Assembly: GCA_902622825.1 (NCBI GenBank)
Contig: CACNRH010000002.1
Coordinates: 1 to 64,000 of the forward strand
DNA from: an uncultured Pelagibacteraceae bacterium
GTDB lineage: Bacteria > Pseudomonadota > Alphaproteobacteria > Pelagibacterales > Pelagibacteraceae
DNA: 64,000 nucleotides
Reading direction: 5' to 3'
Of the stretch, positions 26,021 to 36,646 are shown piece by piece. Positions within the stretch are counted from its first letter, which is position 1. The number at the start of each line of letters is the position of its first letter. The position numbers and the translations under genes are program-made. A model generated the notes under the pieces. The model was given only the letters and a program-made list of their open reading frames with translations, made no database searches and was not told the DNA's origin.

Positions 26021-27320
26021 ATTGATTAAATTCCTGTTGCCTAAAAGACTTTTTTATAGATCATTAATTATTGTTGCTGCACCAACAATAATTTTACAAT
26101 TAATAGTTACTGTTGTTTTCTTTGACAGTATATGGATAAAAGCAAATAAGGGCATGACTAGATCACTTGTATCAGAATTAAAAACACTAACAGATGTTTA
26201 TAAAACTAATAATGAAACTCAAATAAAATTTATAACAGAAACTTATAAAAAAAATTTTGATTACGTAATTAATGTATTAGATGAAGAGATAGGTTTAGGT
26301 AACTTTGAGAGAAAATATAGTCCGATGGATAGATCTTTAAGAAGGGAATTAAAGTCAACTTTTGGTAGTGAAAATTATTGGTTTAATACAATAAGCTATC
26401 TCGATGTTGTTGAAGTAAAAATTAGATCTGGGGATAGAGTATTACAATTTTTTTTTCCAAAAGAAAAAATTGCGACTTCCTCAGTGCGGCTGTTTATTTT
26501 ATGGATAACTTTGCCTTCAATTTTATTAATAACAATAGCTATTATTTTTTTAAAAAATCAAACAAAACCAATAGTCAATTTATCTAAGGCTGCTGAGAAA
26601 TTTGGAAAGGGAGAATATATAAATGAATTTCATGCTTCCGGGGCTTCAGAGATAAGAAAAGCATCGTATGAGTTTGACAGAATGGTCAAAAGAATTAATA
26701 GACATTTAAATCAGAGGTCTGAGATGCTTTCTGGAATTAGTCACGATTTAAGGACTCCTTTAACCCGTTTAAAACTACAATTGGCAATGATTAAAGATGA
26801 AAAACTTTCGAAAAAAATGTCTGAGGATATAGATGAAATGGAAAAAATGTTAAATGATTACCTTCAATTTGCAAAAACTCAAACAAAGGAAGATTTCGCT
26901 AAAGTTAATCTGATTGATCTAATAAAAGGAATAGTAAAAATTTCTAATACAAACAATATTCAATTTGATTATAAAGACAGTATATTTATAAATGGTAGGG
27001 AAAATGCTTTAAAAAGATGTTTTCAAAACATACTAGAAAATGCTCTTACATACGGGGAAAAAGTTAAGATTAGTTTAAAAGAAACTTCCAACAGAGTCGC
27101 TATCACTATTGAGGATGATGGTCCTGGAATTCCTTCTGAACAATTTAAAAATGTTTTTAAACCTTTTCATAGGTTAGATAAAAGTAGAAGTATGAATAAA
27201 AAAGGCGTAGGTTTAGGCCTTGCGATAGTTGAGGATATTGTAAATTCACATGGTGGAAACATACAGTTATCAAAAAGCCAACTTGGTGGTTTATTGTTTA
27301 AAGTATCACTTCCTTCTTGA
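26001..27320 (+). CDS. EnvZ-like sensor histidine kinase
   Basis: HAMP, H-box SGISHDLRTPLTRLKLQ, ATPase GVGLGLAIVEDIV. Confidence 0.92.
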   Translation: MFSGLNRLIKFLLPKRLFYRSLIIVAAPTIILQLIVTVVFFDSIWIKANKGMTRSLVSELKTLTDVYKTNNETQIKFITETYKKNFDYVINVLDEEIGLGNFERKYSPMDRSLRRELKSTFGSENYWFNTISYLDVVEVKIRSGDRVLQFFFPKEKIATSSVRLFILWITLPSILLITIAIIFLKNQTKPIVNLSKAAEKFGKGEYINEFHASGASEIRKASYEFDRMVKRINRHLNQRSEMLSGISHDLRTPLTRLKLQLAMIKDEKLSKKMSEDIDEMEKMLNDYLQFAKTQTKEDFAKVNLIDLIKGIVKISNTNNIQFDYKDSIFINGRENALKRCFQNILENALTYGEKVKISLKETSNRVAITIEDDGPGIPSEQFKNVFKPFHRLDKSRSMNKKGVGLGLAIVEDIVNSHGGNIQLSKSQLGGLLFKVSLPS

Positions 27321-27542
27321 TTTTGTTTTTTTCTTTAAATTTTTTATAATCTTATCTTGTTTCTCTACTAATCTCTTGAGTTGAATAAAATCTTCTTTTC
27401 TTACCAATTGTAAATCATTTATTATTTTTTCCTTTTTAAATTTTAGATTGGTAATAATCTCTTTTTTTAAATCATCTGAGCTTAAAATCCCGTTTTCAAT
27501 AAAATCAGATATAAGTTTCATTATTTTTTGATAGTTTTGCAT
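27306..27542 (-). CDS. UbiK/BMFP-domain accessory factor-like protein
   Basis: 78-aa coiled-coil ORF; EDFIQLKRLVEKQDKIIKNLKKK resembles the BMFP C-terminus. Confidence 0.6.
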   Translation of the reverse strand: MQNYQKIMKLISDFIENGILSSDDLKKEIITNLKFKKEKIINDLQLVRKEDFIQLKRLVEKQDKIIKNLKKKTKSRRK

Positions 27543-27586
27543 ATATTAACTAATAAAATATTATCAGTTATGTTATAAAATCTCAA

Positions 27587-28381
27587 ATGTATACACACAA
27601 TTTAGACCCGGTTTTGTTCAGCATTTACTTCCTAGAAATCCGTTGGTACTCATTAGCTTATATAGCAGGTATAACATTAGGTTGGTGGTATGCCAAAAAA
27701 ATATGTTCGTTTTTAAACAAAAGTAAAAATGTTCCAATTAAGGGTGAAGAATTTGATAATCTTATTTCTTATTTAATCGCAGGAATTATTGTTGGTGGAA
27801 GAATAGGTTATGTAATATTTTATAATCCTGGATTTTATTTATCTAATCCCATTGAAATATTGAAAATTTGGAAGGGCGGCTTGTCTTTTCACGGAGGTTT
27901 AATAGGTATAACAATATCAGTTATTTTTTTTTCAAGAAAAAATAATCTGAATACTTTAATGTATTTAGATGTAATAGCTTGTGTTGCGCCAATAGGTTTA
28001 TTCTTAGGAAGAATCGCTAATTTTATTAATAGTGAATTGATCGGTAAACCAACACAATTTTTTCTAAACGTAATTTTTCCAGAAATTGATGAATTACCAA
28101 GACATCCTTCTCAAATTTATGAAGCCCTTTTAGAGGGTGTAATTCTATTTTTTATTTTAAATTTTTTGATCTATAGAAAAAATTATGAGATAGGTATAAT
28201 ATCATCCTACTTTCTTATGTTTTATGGCTTATTCAGAATAATCTCAGAATTTTTTAGAGAGCCTGACGCTCATATAGGTTATTTATTTTATAGTATCTCA
28301 ATGGGTACAGTTTTAAGCGTGTGTATGATGATAGTGGGTCTTGGCTTATACGAGAAAGTCAAAAATGGATATAAAAAGTAA
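27587..28381 (+). CDS. lgt: prolipoprotein diacylglyceryl transferase
   Basis: GGRIGYVIFYNP, GLFLGRIANFINSELIGKPT, RHPSQIYEALLEG. Confidence 0.95.
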   Translation: MYTHNLDPVLFSIYFLEIRWYSLAYIAGITLGWWYAKKICSFLNKSKNVPIKGEEFDNLISYLIAGIIVGGRIGYVIFYNPGFYLSNPIEILKIWKGGLSFHGGLIGITISVIFFSRKNNLNTLMYLDVIACVAPIGLFLGRIANFINSELIGKPTQFFLNVIFPEIDELPRHPSQIYEALLEGVILFFILNFLIYRKNYEIGIISSYFLMFYGLFRIISEFFREPDAHIGYLFYSISMGTVLSVCMMIVGLGLYEKVKNGYKK

Positions 28382-29396
28382 AATTTTTTATAAGAAATAT
28401 CTTCCGATTGATGAGTTTGTGGAAAAAATCTTATACGATCCACATAATGGTTATTATGTCAAACATAACCCTTTTAATAAACAAGGTGATTATATTACAA
28501 GTCCTAACATCTCTCCTATTTTTAGCGAAATAGTTTCAATATGGATAGTTTCTCTTTGGAACAAATTCGGTAAGCCGAAAAAAATTAATATTGTAGAGCT
28601 AGGGCCAGGAAATGGTGAGATGACAAGAATATTGTCAAGAAGTTTAAAAAAATTTTTAAAAATAAATTCATTTGAGATATTCTTGTATGAAAAAAGTATT
28701 TCTTTAGTAAAACTACAAAAAAAAAGAATCAAAGATCCATGTGTTAAATGGATTAACGATTTTAACAAGATAAAAGGCGGACCAGTGATATTTATAGGTA
28801 ATGAATTTTTTGATGCTGTTCCAGTCAAGCAATTTCAAAAGAAAGATAATGTTATAAAAGAAAAAAACTTATTTTTAGAGGCAAACAAAATAAAAAATAG
28901 ATATCTCAAAATTTCAAAAAATTTAGAGAGATATCTTAATAAATTTAAAACAATTAATTCGAATAAGTTTTTTGAGTTTCCTCTCAAAGGTTTAAAGATT
29001 ATGGACATTATTATAAAAGTAATTAAAAGATTTAATGGAGCAATTTTGTTAATTGATTATGGTTACACCATTAAATCAGAAAAAAGCAGCTTACAATCTG
29101 TCAAAAATCACAAATATAACAAATTATTTAGTAATCTTGGTGACGCTGATATATCTTCGCTCGTAAATTTTAAATTATTAGAGGAATATTTTAAATCTAA
29201 AAAACTAAAAGTTAATAACATAATTGATCAGGGAAAATTTTTAAAAACTCTTGGCATTATTGAGAGAGCTGATATTTTAAGTAATAATATGAATTTTAAA
29301 GATAAAGCAGATTTGTATTATAGGGTAAAAAGACTTATTCATCCTAAGGAGATGGGAAGCTTATTTAAAGTAATTCAAGTTTTTAGTCATAAATGA
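28365..29396 (+). CDS. MidA/NDUFAF7-like SAM-dependent methyltransferase
   Basis: GDYITSPNISPIFSEIV, VELGPGNGEMTRIL, IGNEFFDAVPVKQF. Confidence 0.9.
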   Translation: MDIKSKIFYKKYLPIDEFVEKILYDPHNGYYVKHNPFNKQGDYITSPNISPIFSEIVSIWIVSLWNKFGKPKKINIVELGPGNGEMTRILSRSLKKFLKINSFEIFLYEKSISLVKLQKKRIKDPCVKWINDFNKIKGGPVIFIGNEFFDAVPVKQFQKKDNVIKEKNLFLEANKIKNRYLKISKNLERYLNKFKTINSNKFFEFPLKGLKIMDIIIKVIKRFNGAILLIDYGYTIKSEKSSLQSVKNHKYNKLFSNLGDADISSLVNFKLLEEYFKSKKLKVNNIIDQGKFLKTLGIIERADILSNNMNFKDKADLYYRVKRLIHPKEMGSLFKVIQVFSHK

Positions 29397-29416
29397 AATA
29401 CCTAAACTGAAATTAA

Positions 29417-30166
29417 ATGTATTTTTCCAAAAAATTGAGAGGTGTTAAACATTGTTTTTTTTCTAGGAAAAATGGTATTTCAAAAGGTGTTTATAAAAGT
29501 TTAAATTGTGGTCCAGGATCCAAAGATAAAAAAAAGAATATAAAAAAAAACCTTATCAAAATATCGAAATTTTTAAATATTAAATCAAGGTATTTAAAAT
29601 TAATGCATCAAGAACATAGTTCAAGAATTATTCAAATAAATGCGAATAATATTACGAAAAAAAAATTTCATTCTGATGCACTAATAACAAAATTAAACAA
29701 CGTTGGACTTGGAGTATTAACAGCTGATTGTGTTCCAATTTTACTTTATGACAAACCTAACCAGATTATTGGTTGCATACATGCTGGTTGGAAAGGAGCA
29801 TTTAAAGATATAATTAAAAAAACAGTAATAAAAATTAAAAAAACAAGTATGAAAAAAAATAATATTTCTGCAGCTGTGGGCCCGTGTATTGGGAAAAAAA
29901 ATTATGAAGTTGGTTTTAAATTCAAAATCAAGTTTTTAAAAAAATTTAAAAAATCTTCCAGTTGTTTTAATGAAAAAAATGGAAGGTATTTGTTTGATCT
30001 CAGAAAATTTGTTAACATAAAACTAAGAGAATCAGGAATAAAAAAAATTGATAATATTGCTTTAGATACTTTTAAAAATCACTCAAGCTTTTTTAGCTAT
30101 AGAAGATCAAAACTAAGGGGTGAAAAAGACTATGGTAGATGCATATCTGTCATAAAATTAAATTAA
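29417..30166 (+). CDS. pgeF: peptidoglycan editing factor/laccase-domain protein
   Basis: LTADCVPILLYD, IGCIHAGWKGAF, GPCIGKKNYEV. Confidence 0.9.
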   Translation: MYFSKKLRGVKHCFFSRKNGISKGVYKSLNCGPGSKDKKKNIKKNLIKISKFLNIKSRYLKLMHQEHSSRIIQINANNITKKKFHSDALITKLNNVGLGVLTADCVPILLYDKPNQIIGCIHAGWKGAFKDIIKKTVIKIKKTSMKKNNISAAVGPCIGKKNYEVGFKFKIKFLKKFKKSSSCFNEKNGRYLFDLRKFVNIKLRESGIKKIDNIALDTFKNHSSFFSYRRSKLRGEKDYGRCISVIKLN

Positions 30167-30206
30167 TTGAAAAAAAATCAAAAAAATGTATATATAGTAT
30201 TATTTC

Positions 30207-31139
30207 ATGAAAATTCTTTCTGGAACTAGTAACCTTAACCTGAGTAAGGATATCTCTAAATCATTAAAACTGAAATTGGTTAACACTAATATAAAGAGGT
30301 TCGCCGATGGTGAAATATATATTGAGATAAATGAGAACATCAGGGGTAACAGTGTTTTTGTTATTCAGTCAACTTCTAATCCGGCAAATGATAATCTAAT
30401 GGAACTTTTATTAATAATTGATGCATTGAAAAGGTCCTCTGCTAAAAACATAACAGCTGTAATCCCTTATTTCGGCTATGCAAGACAAGATAGAAAGGTC
30501 GTTCCTAGAACTTCCATTTCTGCTAAAGTTGTAGCAAACCTACTTACAAATGCAGGAGCTAGCAGAATTTTAACTGTAGACCTACATGCTGGACAAATCC
30601 AAGGTTTTTTTGATATGCCTGTCGACAATCTATTTACAACTCCTCTTTTTGCTAGATACATAAAAAAAAAGTTGAAGAAAAAAAATTTGATTTGTGTTTC
30701 TCCAGATGTGGGAGGAGTTCAAAGAACAAGAGGGCTTGCAACAAAGATCGCTGCAGATCTAGCAATAATTGACAAAAGAAGACCGGCTCCTGGAAAATCG
30801 AGAGTGATGAACATCATTGGGGATGTTAAAGGAAAAACATGTATCATAGTCGATGATATAATAGACAGTGGAGGCACAATTGTTAATGCTGTAACAGCTT
30901 TAAAAAAATCAGGAGCTGAAGATGTATATGTTTTTACTACCCATGGAGTTCTAAGTGGTGAGGCAGTTAAAAAGATACAATCATCTAAAATTAAAAAACT
31001 AGTAATTACAGACAGTATAGATAATTCCAAAAAAATTAAAAATCATAGTAAAATTGAAGTTTTATCCATATCTAACCTTATGGCAGAAGCAATTAAAAGA
31101 ATATCCAATTCGACATCTGTGTCAGATTTGTTCAATTAA
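30207..31139 (+). CDS. prs: ribose-phosphate pyrophosphokinase
   Basis: GYARQDRK, CIIVDDIIDSGGT PRPP motif. Confidence 0.97.
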   Translation: MKILSGTSNLNLSKDISKSLKLKLVNTNIKRFADGEIYIEINENIRGNSVFVIQSTSNPANDNLMELLLIIDALKRSSAKNITAVIPYFGYARQDRKVVPRTSISAKVVANLLTNAGASRILTVDLHAGQIQGFFDMPVDNLFTTPLFARYIKKKLKKKNLICVSPDVGGVQRTRGLATKIAADLAIIDKRRPAPGKSRVMNIIGDVKGKTCIIVDDIIDSGGTIVNAVTALKKSGAEDVYVFTTHGVLSGEAVKKIQSSKIKKLVITDSIDNSKKIKNHSKIEVLSISNLMAEAIKRISNSTSVSDLFN

Positions 31140-31188
31140 TACTTGTTTTATTTTAAAAGTTGAGTTAAATACCCATTCAAAATAAATT

Positions 31189-31941
31189 ATGAATAACTTT
31201 AAAGCTGAAAAAAGAGAAAATACCAAAACCGGTTATACTAATAGTTTAAGAGCTAAAGGATTGATACCGGCAATATTATATGGGGGAAAATTGCCAAATG
31301 AAAATATTTCTGTTGTTAAAAAACAATTTCAAAATATTTTAGATAGTGAGGCTTTTTTATCTTCAGTTTTAGAAATAGAAATTAATGGCAAAAAAGAGAA
31401 AGTTTTACCTAGAGAAGTCTCGTATCATGCTGTTTCTGATGAACCTATTCACATAGATTTTATGAGAATAGTCTCTGGTACTAAAATTATTTTAGAGATA
31501 CCTGTTCGCTTTATTAATCAATCTGAGTCACCGGGATTAAAAAGAGGTGGTGTACTAAACATAGTGAGAAGAAAAATTGAATTAAATTGTCCAGCTGACA
31601 ACATTCCAAAAGAAATTGTGATTGATCTTTCAGGTACAGATATAGGTACGAGTATTAAAATTTCGGCAGTTAAACTACCGGAAAATGTAATACCAACCAT
31701 TACGGACCGGGACTTTGTTGTGGCAACAGTTGCTGCTCCGACAGTAATAAAAGAGCCGGAAAAACCTGCTGAAGCCGCAGCAGAAGGAGCTGATGGAGAA
31801 GCAACTGCTCAAACTGAGGGTGCTGAAGTTAAGGCTGAACAGGGTAAAGATGGTGACGCAGCTAAAAAAGATGAAAAACAAAAAGATGCTGGTGGCGATA
31901 AGAAATCACAAGCAGAAAAAAAACCAGCTGAAAAGAAATAA
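31189..31941 (+). CDS. rplY: 50S ribosomal protein L25/general stress protein Ctc
   Basis: L25 N-domain and TL5/CTC C-domain plus ~60-aa charged Ala/Lys/Glu-rich tail. Confidence 0.93.
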   Translation: MNNFKAEKRENTKTGYTNSLRAKGLIPAILYGGKLPNENISVVKKQFQNILDSEAFLSSVLEIEINGKKEKVLPREVSYHAVSDEPIHIDFMRIVSGTKIILEIPVRFINQSESPGLKRGGVLNIVRRKIELNCPADNIPKEIVIDLSGTDIGTSIKISAVKLPENVIPTITDRDFVVATVAAPTVIKEPEKPAEAAAEGADGEATAQTEGAEVKAEQGKDGDAAKKDEKQKDAGGDKKSQAEKKPAEKK

Positions 31942-31947
31942 TAATTT

Positions 31948-32520
31948 ATGCTTTTATTAGTAGGACTAGGAAATCCAGGACCAAATAGTGTTAATAATAG
32001 ACATAATATTGGTTTCAAAATTATAGATGCAATAAACTCAAAATTTAAATTATCTAAGCAAAAGCCAAAATTTAAAGGATTACTCACAACAGGGAACATA
32101 GATTCAAAAAAAGTTTATGCTATCAAGCCACTTACGTTCATGAATAATTCTGGAACTGCAGTAAAAGAGTTAATTGATTACTTTAAAATTGACGCAAAAA
32201 ATGTAATTGTTTTTCACGATGACATGGATATTGATTTTGGAAAAGTCAAAACAAAAGTTGGTGGAAGTAGTGCGGGCCACAACGGAATCGAGTCAATTGA
32301 TAAGTTTATAGGTAAAGATTATTCAAGAGTAAGAATTGGTATTGGGCATCCTAAAGATAAAAAGAAAGTTAATAATCATGTTCTCGATGATTTTAAGGAA
32401 GATGAAGAAGAAAAGATTAAAGAAATAGCAGAAAATATAGTTGAACAAATTCCGAGTCTAATCGATAAGAAAATTGAGTTGTTTTCAAGTAAAGTTAATC
32501 AAAACTTAAATGGGGTTTAA
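31948..32520 (+). CDS. pth: peptidyl-tRNA hydrolase
   Basis: VGLGNPGPNSVNNRHNIGF, GHNGIESI. Confidence 0.96.
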   Translation: MLLLVGLGNPGPNSVNNRHNIGFKIIDAINSKFKLSKQKPKFKGLLTTGNIDSKKVYAIKPLTFMNNSGTAVKELIDYFKIDAKNVIVFHDDMDIDFGKVKTKVGGSSAGHNGIESIDKFIGKDYSRVRIGIGHPKDKKKVNNHVLDDFKEDEEEKIKEIAENIVEQIPSLIDKKIELFSSKVNQNLNGV

Positions 32521-33580
32521 ATGTGGTATAGTTGGTTTACCAAATGTTGGGAAATCGACGCTCTTCAATGCCCTTACAGCTTCTAAAAACGCAGAGGCAG
32601 CTAACTTTCCATTTTGCACTATTGATCCTAATATAGGAATTGTTGATGTACCTGATGAAAGATTAGAAAAATTATCAGTACTTTCAAAGTCAAAAAAAAA
32701 AATTTTGGCTAACATCACTTTTGTTGATATTGCTGGTCTAGTAAAGGGAGCATCCAAGGGTGAGGGTTTAGGTAACAAATTTCTATCACATATAAGAGAA
32801 GTCGATGCAGTAGTACATTTAGTAAGATGTTTCAAAAACGATAAGATCCAACATGTGAATAATCTGATTGATCCTATTAACGATCTTGAAATTATTAAGA
32901 CTGAGATTGTTTTGTCAGATATAGATTTAATTCAAAAAAAATTGGAAAAAAGCAAAAAAAAGACATTAAATCCTAAAGAGCTTGATTTACTTCAATCAGC
33001 TTTGAAAAACCTAAATGAAGACAAAGAAATAACAGTTCTAGATGATGAAAATTACAAGTTTTTTAACACAATGGGGATACTAAGTATTAAGCCAAAGATA
33101 ATTGTATGTAATGTTGATGAACAAAGTTTGGCAACCGGGAACAAGTATACTAATGCAATTAAACAAAGATTTGTTAATGAAAAAATTATATTAATTTGTG
33201 CTGACATTGAGGATCAACTTTCCTCACTCGATAGAAATGAGAAAGAAAATTTTATGAAAGAAATAGGTCTTGATAAAACTGGATTAAATAAATTAATTAA
33301 AGAAGGATATGACCTTTTAAACTTAAATACTTTTTTTACCTCTGGTATAGAAGAAAGTAGAGCCTGGACAATTAAGAAAAATACTCGAGCACCAGAAGCG
33401 GCAGGGGTAATACATACAGACTTTGAAAAAAAATTTATTCGGGCTGAGGCAGTTTCATGCGAAGACTTTTTTGAATATGGCAGTGCTGAAAAATGTAAAG
33501 AAAAAGGTAAATTAAGGATAGAGGGAAAAGACTATATTGTTAAAGATGGTGATGTGTTACACTTCCGTGTCAATCCTTGA
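32510..33580 (+). CDS. ychF: redox-regulated ATPase/GTPase YchF
   Basis: GIVGLPNVGKSTLFNALT, FVDIAGLVKGASKGEGLGN. Confidence 0.97.
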   Translation: MGFKCGIVGLPNVGKSTLFNALTASKNAEAANFPFCTIDPNIGIVDVPDERLEKLSVLSKSKKKILANITFVDIAGLVKGASKGEGLGNKFLSHIREVDAVVHLVRCFKNDKIQHVNNLIDPINDLEIIKTEIVLSDIDLIQKKLEKSKKKTLNPKELDLLQSALKNLNEDKEITVLDDENYKFFNTMGILSIKPKIIVCNVDEQSLATGNKYTNAIKQRFVNEKIILICADIEDQLSSLDRNEKENFMKEIGLDKTGLNKLIKEGYDLLNLNTFFTSGIEESRAWTIKKNTRAPEAAGVIHTDFEKKFIRAEAVSCEDFFEYGSAEKCKEKGKLRIEGKDYIVKDGDVLHFRVNP

Positions 33581-34339
33581 CCATAATCGCTTCATACTTA
33601 AATAAACTAAAATTGTTAGAAGAATTAAATAAATCATTACTTTAACCCCTGTCCTATGTCTTTCTTCCAGCTCTGGTTCTGCAGCCCAACTTAAAAAGGT
33701 CGTAACATCTCTTGCCATTTGTTCTTCCGTTGAATTAGTTCCATCTGCATAATCTACTAAACCATCTGATAAAACTTTAGGCATTTTAATTTTATTTCCT
33801 GCCATATATTTGTTGTAATAAACACCATCGTCTAAAATCATTCCAGCCGGTTTTTCCACATAACCTAATAAAACTGAATAAATATAATCTGCTCCACCTT
33901 TTCTTGCTTTTACTAAAACCGACATATCAGGCGGATATGCGCCTCCATTTGCTGCCATTGCAGCTTGGTTATTTGGATAGGGATTTACAAATTTATCTGC
34001 TGGTCTGCCCGGTCGCAAAAACATTTCTCCCTGGCTGTCTGGTCCATCTGTTACCTCAAAACTAGCTGCTATTGCCTTAACTTCTTTTTCAGAAAACTCT
34101 GGACCTCCAGGCTCTCCTAAATTCCTATAACTAAGGTATTTCATTGAGTGGCATGAGGAGCAAACCTCTTTGTAAACCTGAAAACCTCTTTGCAAAGATG
34201 ATCTATCAAACTTACCCGTTAATCCTTTAAAGCTCCAATCAACCCTTATTGGATCGATGGCCTCTGCAGAAAAAGTTTTAACAGAGAGTAAAAAGCTGAA
34301 AATTAAAGTTTTAAAAAATATATTAAATACTTTTATCAT
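33557..34339 (-). CDS. petC: cytochrome c1
   Basis: [15 protein letters not shown] heme site; C-terminal TM anchor. Confidence 0.93.
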   Translation of the reverse strand: MIKVFNIFFKTLIFSFLLSVKTFSAEAIDPIRVDWSFKGLTGKFDRSSLQRGFQVYKEVCSSCHSMKYLSYRNLGEPGGPEFSEKEVKAIAASFEVTDGPDSQGEMFLRPGRPADKFVNPYPNNQAAMAANGGAYPPDMSVLVKARKGGADYIYSVLLGYVEKPAGMILDDGVYYNKYMAGNKIKMPKVLSDGLVDYADGTNSTEEQMARDVTTFLSWAAEPELEERHRTGVKVMIYLILLTILVYLSMKRLWSRIDTEV

Positions 34340-35582
34340 TTTTTTTTGCTAAAGATATATTAGCTCCACCCGTCATTATTGGATCAGATATGCTCACTGG
34401 TAGTGGATCTGTTTTCTCTAAATAACCAACAACCGGTAAAACGACTAAAAAATGTAAAAAATAGTAAATTGTTCCTACTCTTGTCAATAATAGATAAATT
34501 CCTTCTGCAGGCATTGCTCCCATGTATCCAAGTAATAACACGTCTATAACAAGTATCCAAAAAAATTGTCTATAGATTGGTCTGAAAACAGATGACCTAA
34601 CTTTTGAAGTGTCTAGCCACGGTAAAATTAAGAGAATAAAAATTGCAGAAAACATCAATATTACTCCACCAAGTTTGTCAGGCACCGACCTCAAGATTGC
34701 GTAAAAAGGAAGTAAATACCACTCCGGAACAATATGGGCTGGTGTAACCATTGGATTAGCCGGAATATAATTATCAGAATGTCCTAAAACATTAGGCGCG
34801 AAGAATACAAAGCCTGAGAAAATTATCATAAACATTAATAATGCAAATAAATCTTTTATGGTAATATAAGGATGAAATGGGACAGTATCTTTAGAAGGTT
34901 TTTTTATATCTATACCAACTGGATTATTATTACCGGGAACGTGAAGTGCCCAGATATGCAGTACTACTAAACCTAAAATTAAAAAAGGTATTAAATAATG
35001 TAAACTAAAAAACCTGTTTAGCGTTGGGTTATCTACTGAGTATGCTCCCCACAACCATGTTGTTATACTTTCACCAACTAAAGGTATTGCGCTAAATAAA
35101 TTTGTTATGACAGTTGCTCCCCAAAAACTCATCTGACCCCAAGGTAAAACGTAGCCCATAAACGCAGCGGCCATCATCAACAGATAAATAAGTATACCTA
35201 TGATCCAAATTACTTCTCTTGGTGATTTATATGAGCCATAAAATAACGATCTAAATATGTGAATGTAAACTGCTAAGAAAAACATTGAGGCCCCATTACT
35301 ATGTATATATCTTATCAGCCAACCATAATTTACATCTCTCATGATATGCTCTACGCTACTGAATGCAAGATCAGCATGAGCCACATAGTGCATTGCCAAA
35401 ACAATTCCGGTGATTATTTGAGTGACTAGGCAAAAAGTTAGTATTCCGCCAAATGTCCACCAATAATTTAAATTCTTTGGTGTGGGATAATCAGTCAAAT
35501 GAGAAGCTAACGACAGCAACGGCAATCTATCGTTAAACCACTTACCTACTTTTGATTTTGGTTGATATTCATGTTCACTCAT
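34323..35582 (-). CDS. petB: cytochrome b of the bc1 complex
   Basis: Cytochrome b N- and C-domains, [14 protein letters not shown]. Confidence 0.95.
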   Translation of the reverse strand: MSEHEYQPKSKVGKWFNDRLPLLSLASHLTDYPTPKNLNYWWTFGGILTFCLVTQIITGIVLAMHYVAHADLAFSSVEHIMRDVNYGWLIRYIHSNGASMFFLAVYIHIFRSLFYGSYKSPREVIWIIGILIYLLMMAAAFMGYVLPWGQMSFWGATVITNLFSAIPLVGESITTWLWGAYSVDNPTLNRFFSLHYLIPFLILGLVVLHIWALHVPGNNNPVGIDIKKPSKDTVPFHPYITIKDLFALLMFMIIFSGFVFFAPNVLGHSDNYIPANPMVTPAHIVPEWYLLPFYAILRSVPDKLGGVILMFSAIFILLILPWLDTSKVRSSVFRPIYRQFFWILVIDVLLLGYMGAMPAEGIYLLLTRVGTIYYFLHFLVVLPVVGYLEKTDPLPVSISDPIMTGGANISLAKKNDKSI

Positions 35583-35587
35583 AATTA

Positions 35588-36109
35588 TTATCCAATTTTT
35601 ATCGTATTATTATCTACAAACTCATACTTAGGTATTTCCATATTAACTGGCGCTGGGCCCTTTCTAATTCTCCCTGATACGTCGTAGTGAGATCCGTGGC
35701 AAGGACAGAACCATCCTTTATAGTCTCCTTTGTCAGCTAAGGGCACGCACCCTAAGTGTGTACATACACCTAACATAACAAGCCATTCATCTTTACCATC
35801 TTTAACTCTATCTTCATCTTTTTGAGGGTCCTTAAGTTCCTCTAAACTTACAGCTCTAGCTTCAGCAATCTCATCTTGAGTTCTTCTTTTCAGAAAGACT
35901 GGCTTTCCTCTCCATAACACGGTAATCGATTTCCCGGGCTCGATGTTGCTAATATCTACCTCTGTTGTGGCTAAAGCTTGAACAGATTTATCAGGATTCA
36001 TTTGATCTATGAAGGGCCAAATGGTTGCACCCAAACCAACCGCACCAACCGTAAAACTAGCTGTATAAAGAAAGTCTCTTCTAGTAGTTTTTTCTTTTTT
36101 TTCAGGCAT
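35588..36109 (-). CDS. petA: ubiquinol-cytochrome c reductase Rieske iron-sulfur subunit
   Basis: CTHLGCVP...CPCHGSHYD cluster-binding motifs. Confidence 0.96.
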   Translation of the reverse strand: MPEKKEKTTRRDFLYTASFTVGAVGLGATIWPFIDQMNPDKSVQALATTEVDISNIEPGKSITVLWRGKPVFLKRRTQDEIAEARAVSLEELKDPQKDEDRVKDGKDEWLVMLGVCTHLGCVPLADKGDYKGWFCPCHGSHYDVSGRIRKGPAPVNMEIPKYEFVDNNTIKIG

Positions 36110-36186
36110 ATATGTTATTTATAATGTAAATATTAAATAAGACTAATTAATTACATTTTCTAGGGTCAGAATGACACATAATTCGG

Positions 36187-36645
36187 TTGATAATGATTAG
36201 CATAGCTCTCTATAAACCAGATATACCACAAAATACAGCATCAATAATAAGACTTTGTGCCTGTTTTGATATGATGCTTCATATTATTGAGCCTTGTGGT
36301 TTTAGCCTTGATGATAGTCGCTTTAAGAGGGTTGTAATGGATTATATTAATATTAATAATTTAAAAAGATATGAAAATTTTAACAAGTTTAAAGATGAAA
36401 ATATTAAAAAAAGAATAATTTTAATGACAACAAAAGCAGAAAACTCTTACACCAATTTTATCTTTAAAAGAGATGATATTCTTCTTTTTGGAAGGGAAAG
36501 TAAAGGAGTTCCATTATCTATTCATAGTGAAATAATAGATAAATTAAAAATACCTATAAATAAAAAAACTCGTTCTTTAAATGTTGCGATGAGCGTGGCA
36601 ATAGTATCTTCTGAAGCATTAAGACAAAATAAATTTCTAAAGTAA
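36187..36645 (+). CDS. trmL: tRNA (cytidine/uridine-2'-O-)-methyltransferase TrmL
   Basis: SPOUT motifs: PDIPQNTASIIRLCA, LLFGRESKGVP, RSLNVAMSVAI. Confidence 0.93.
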   Translation: MIMISIALYKPDIPQNTASIIRLCACFDMMLHIIEPCGFSLDDSRFKRVVMDYININNLKRYENFNKFKDENIKKRIILMTTKAENSYTNFIFKRDDILLFGRESKGVPLSIHSEIIDKLKIPINKKTRSLNVAMSVAIVSSEALRQNKFLK

Positions 36646-36646
36646 A

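Noticed and set aside
30719-31030. 103-aa minus-strand ORF inside prs
   Set aside because: Shadow ORF antisense to a strongly conserved gene; no recognisable domain or start signal.
31675-32099. Overlapping minus-strand ORFs (68 and 96 aa) antisense to rplY/pth
   Set aside because: Ser/Phe-rich composition mirrors the Lys/Glu/Ala-rich sense tail; best explained as antisense shadow.
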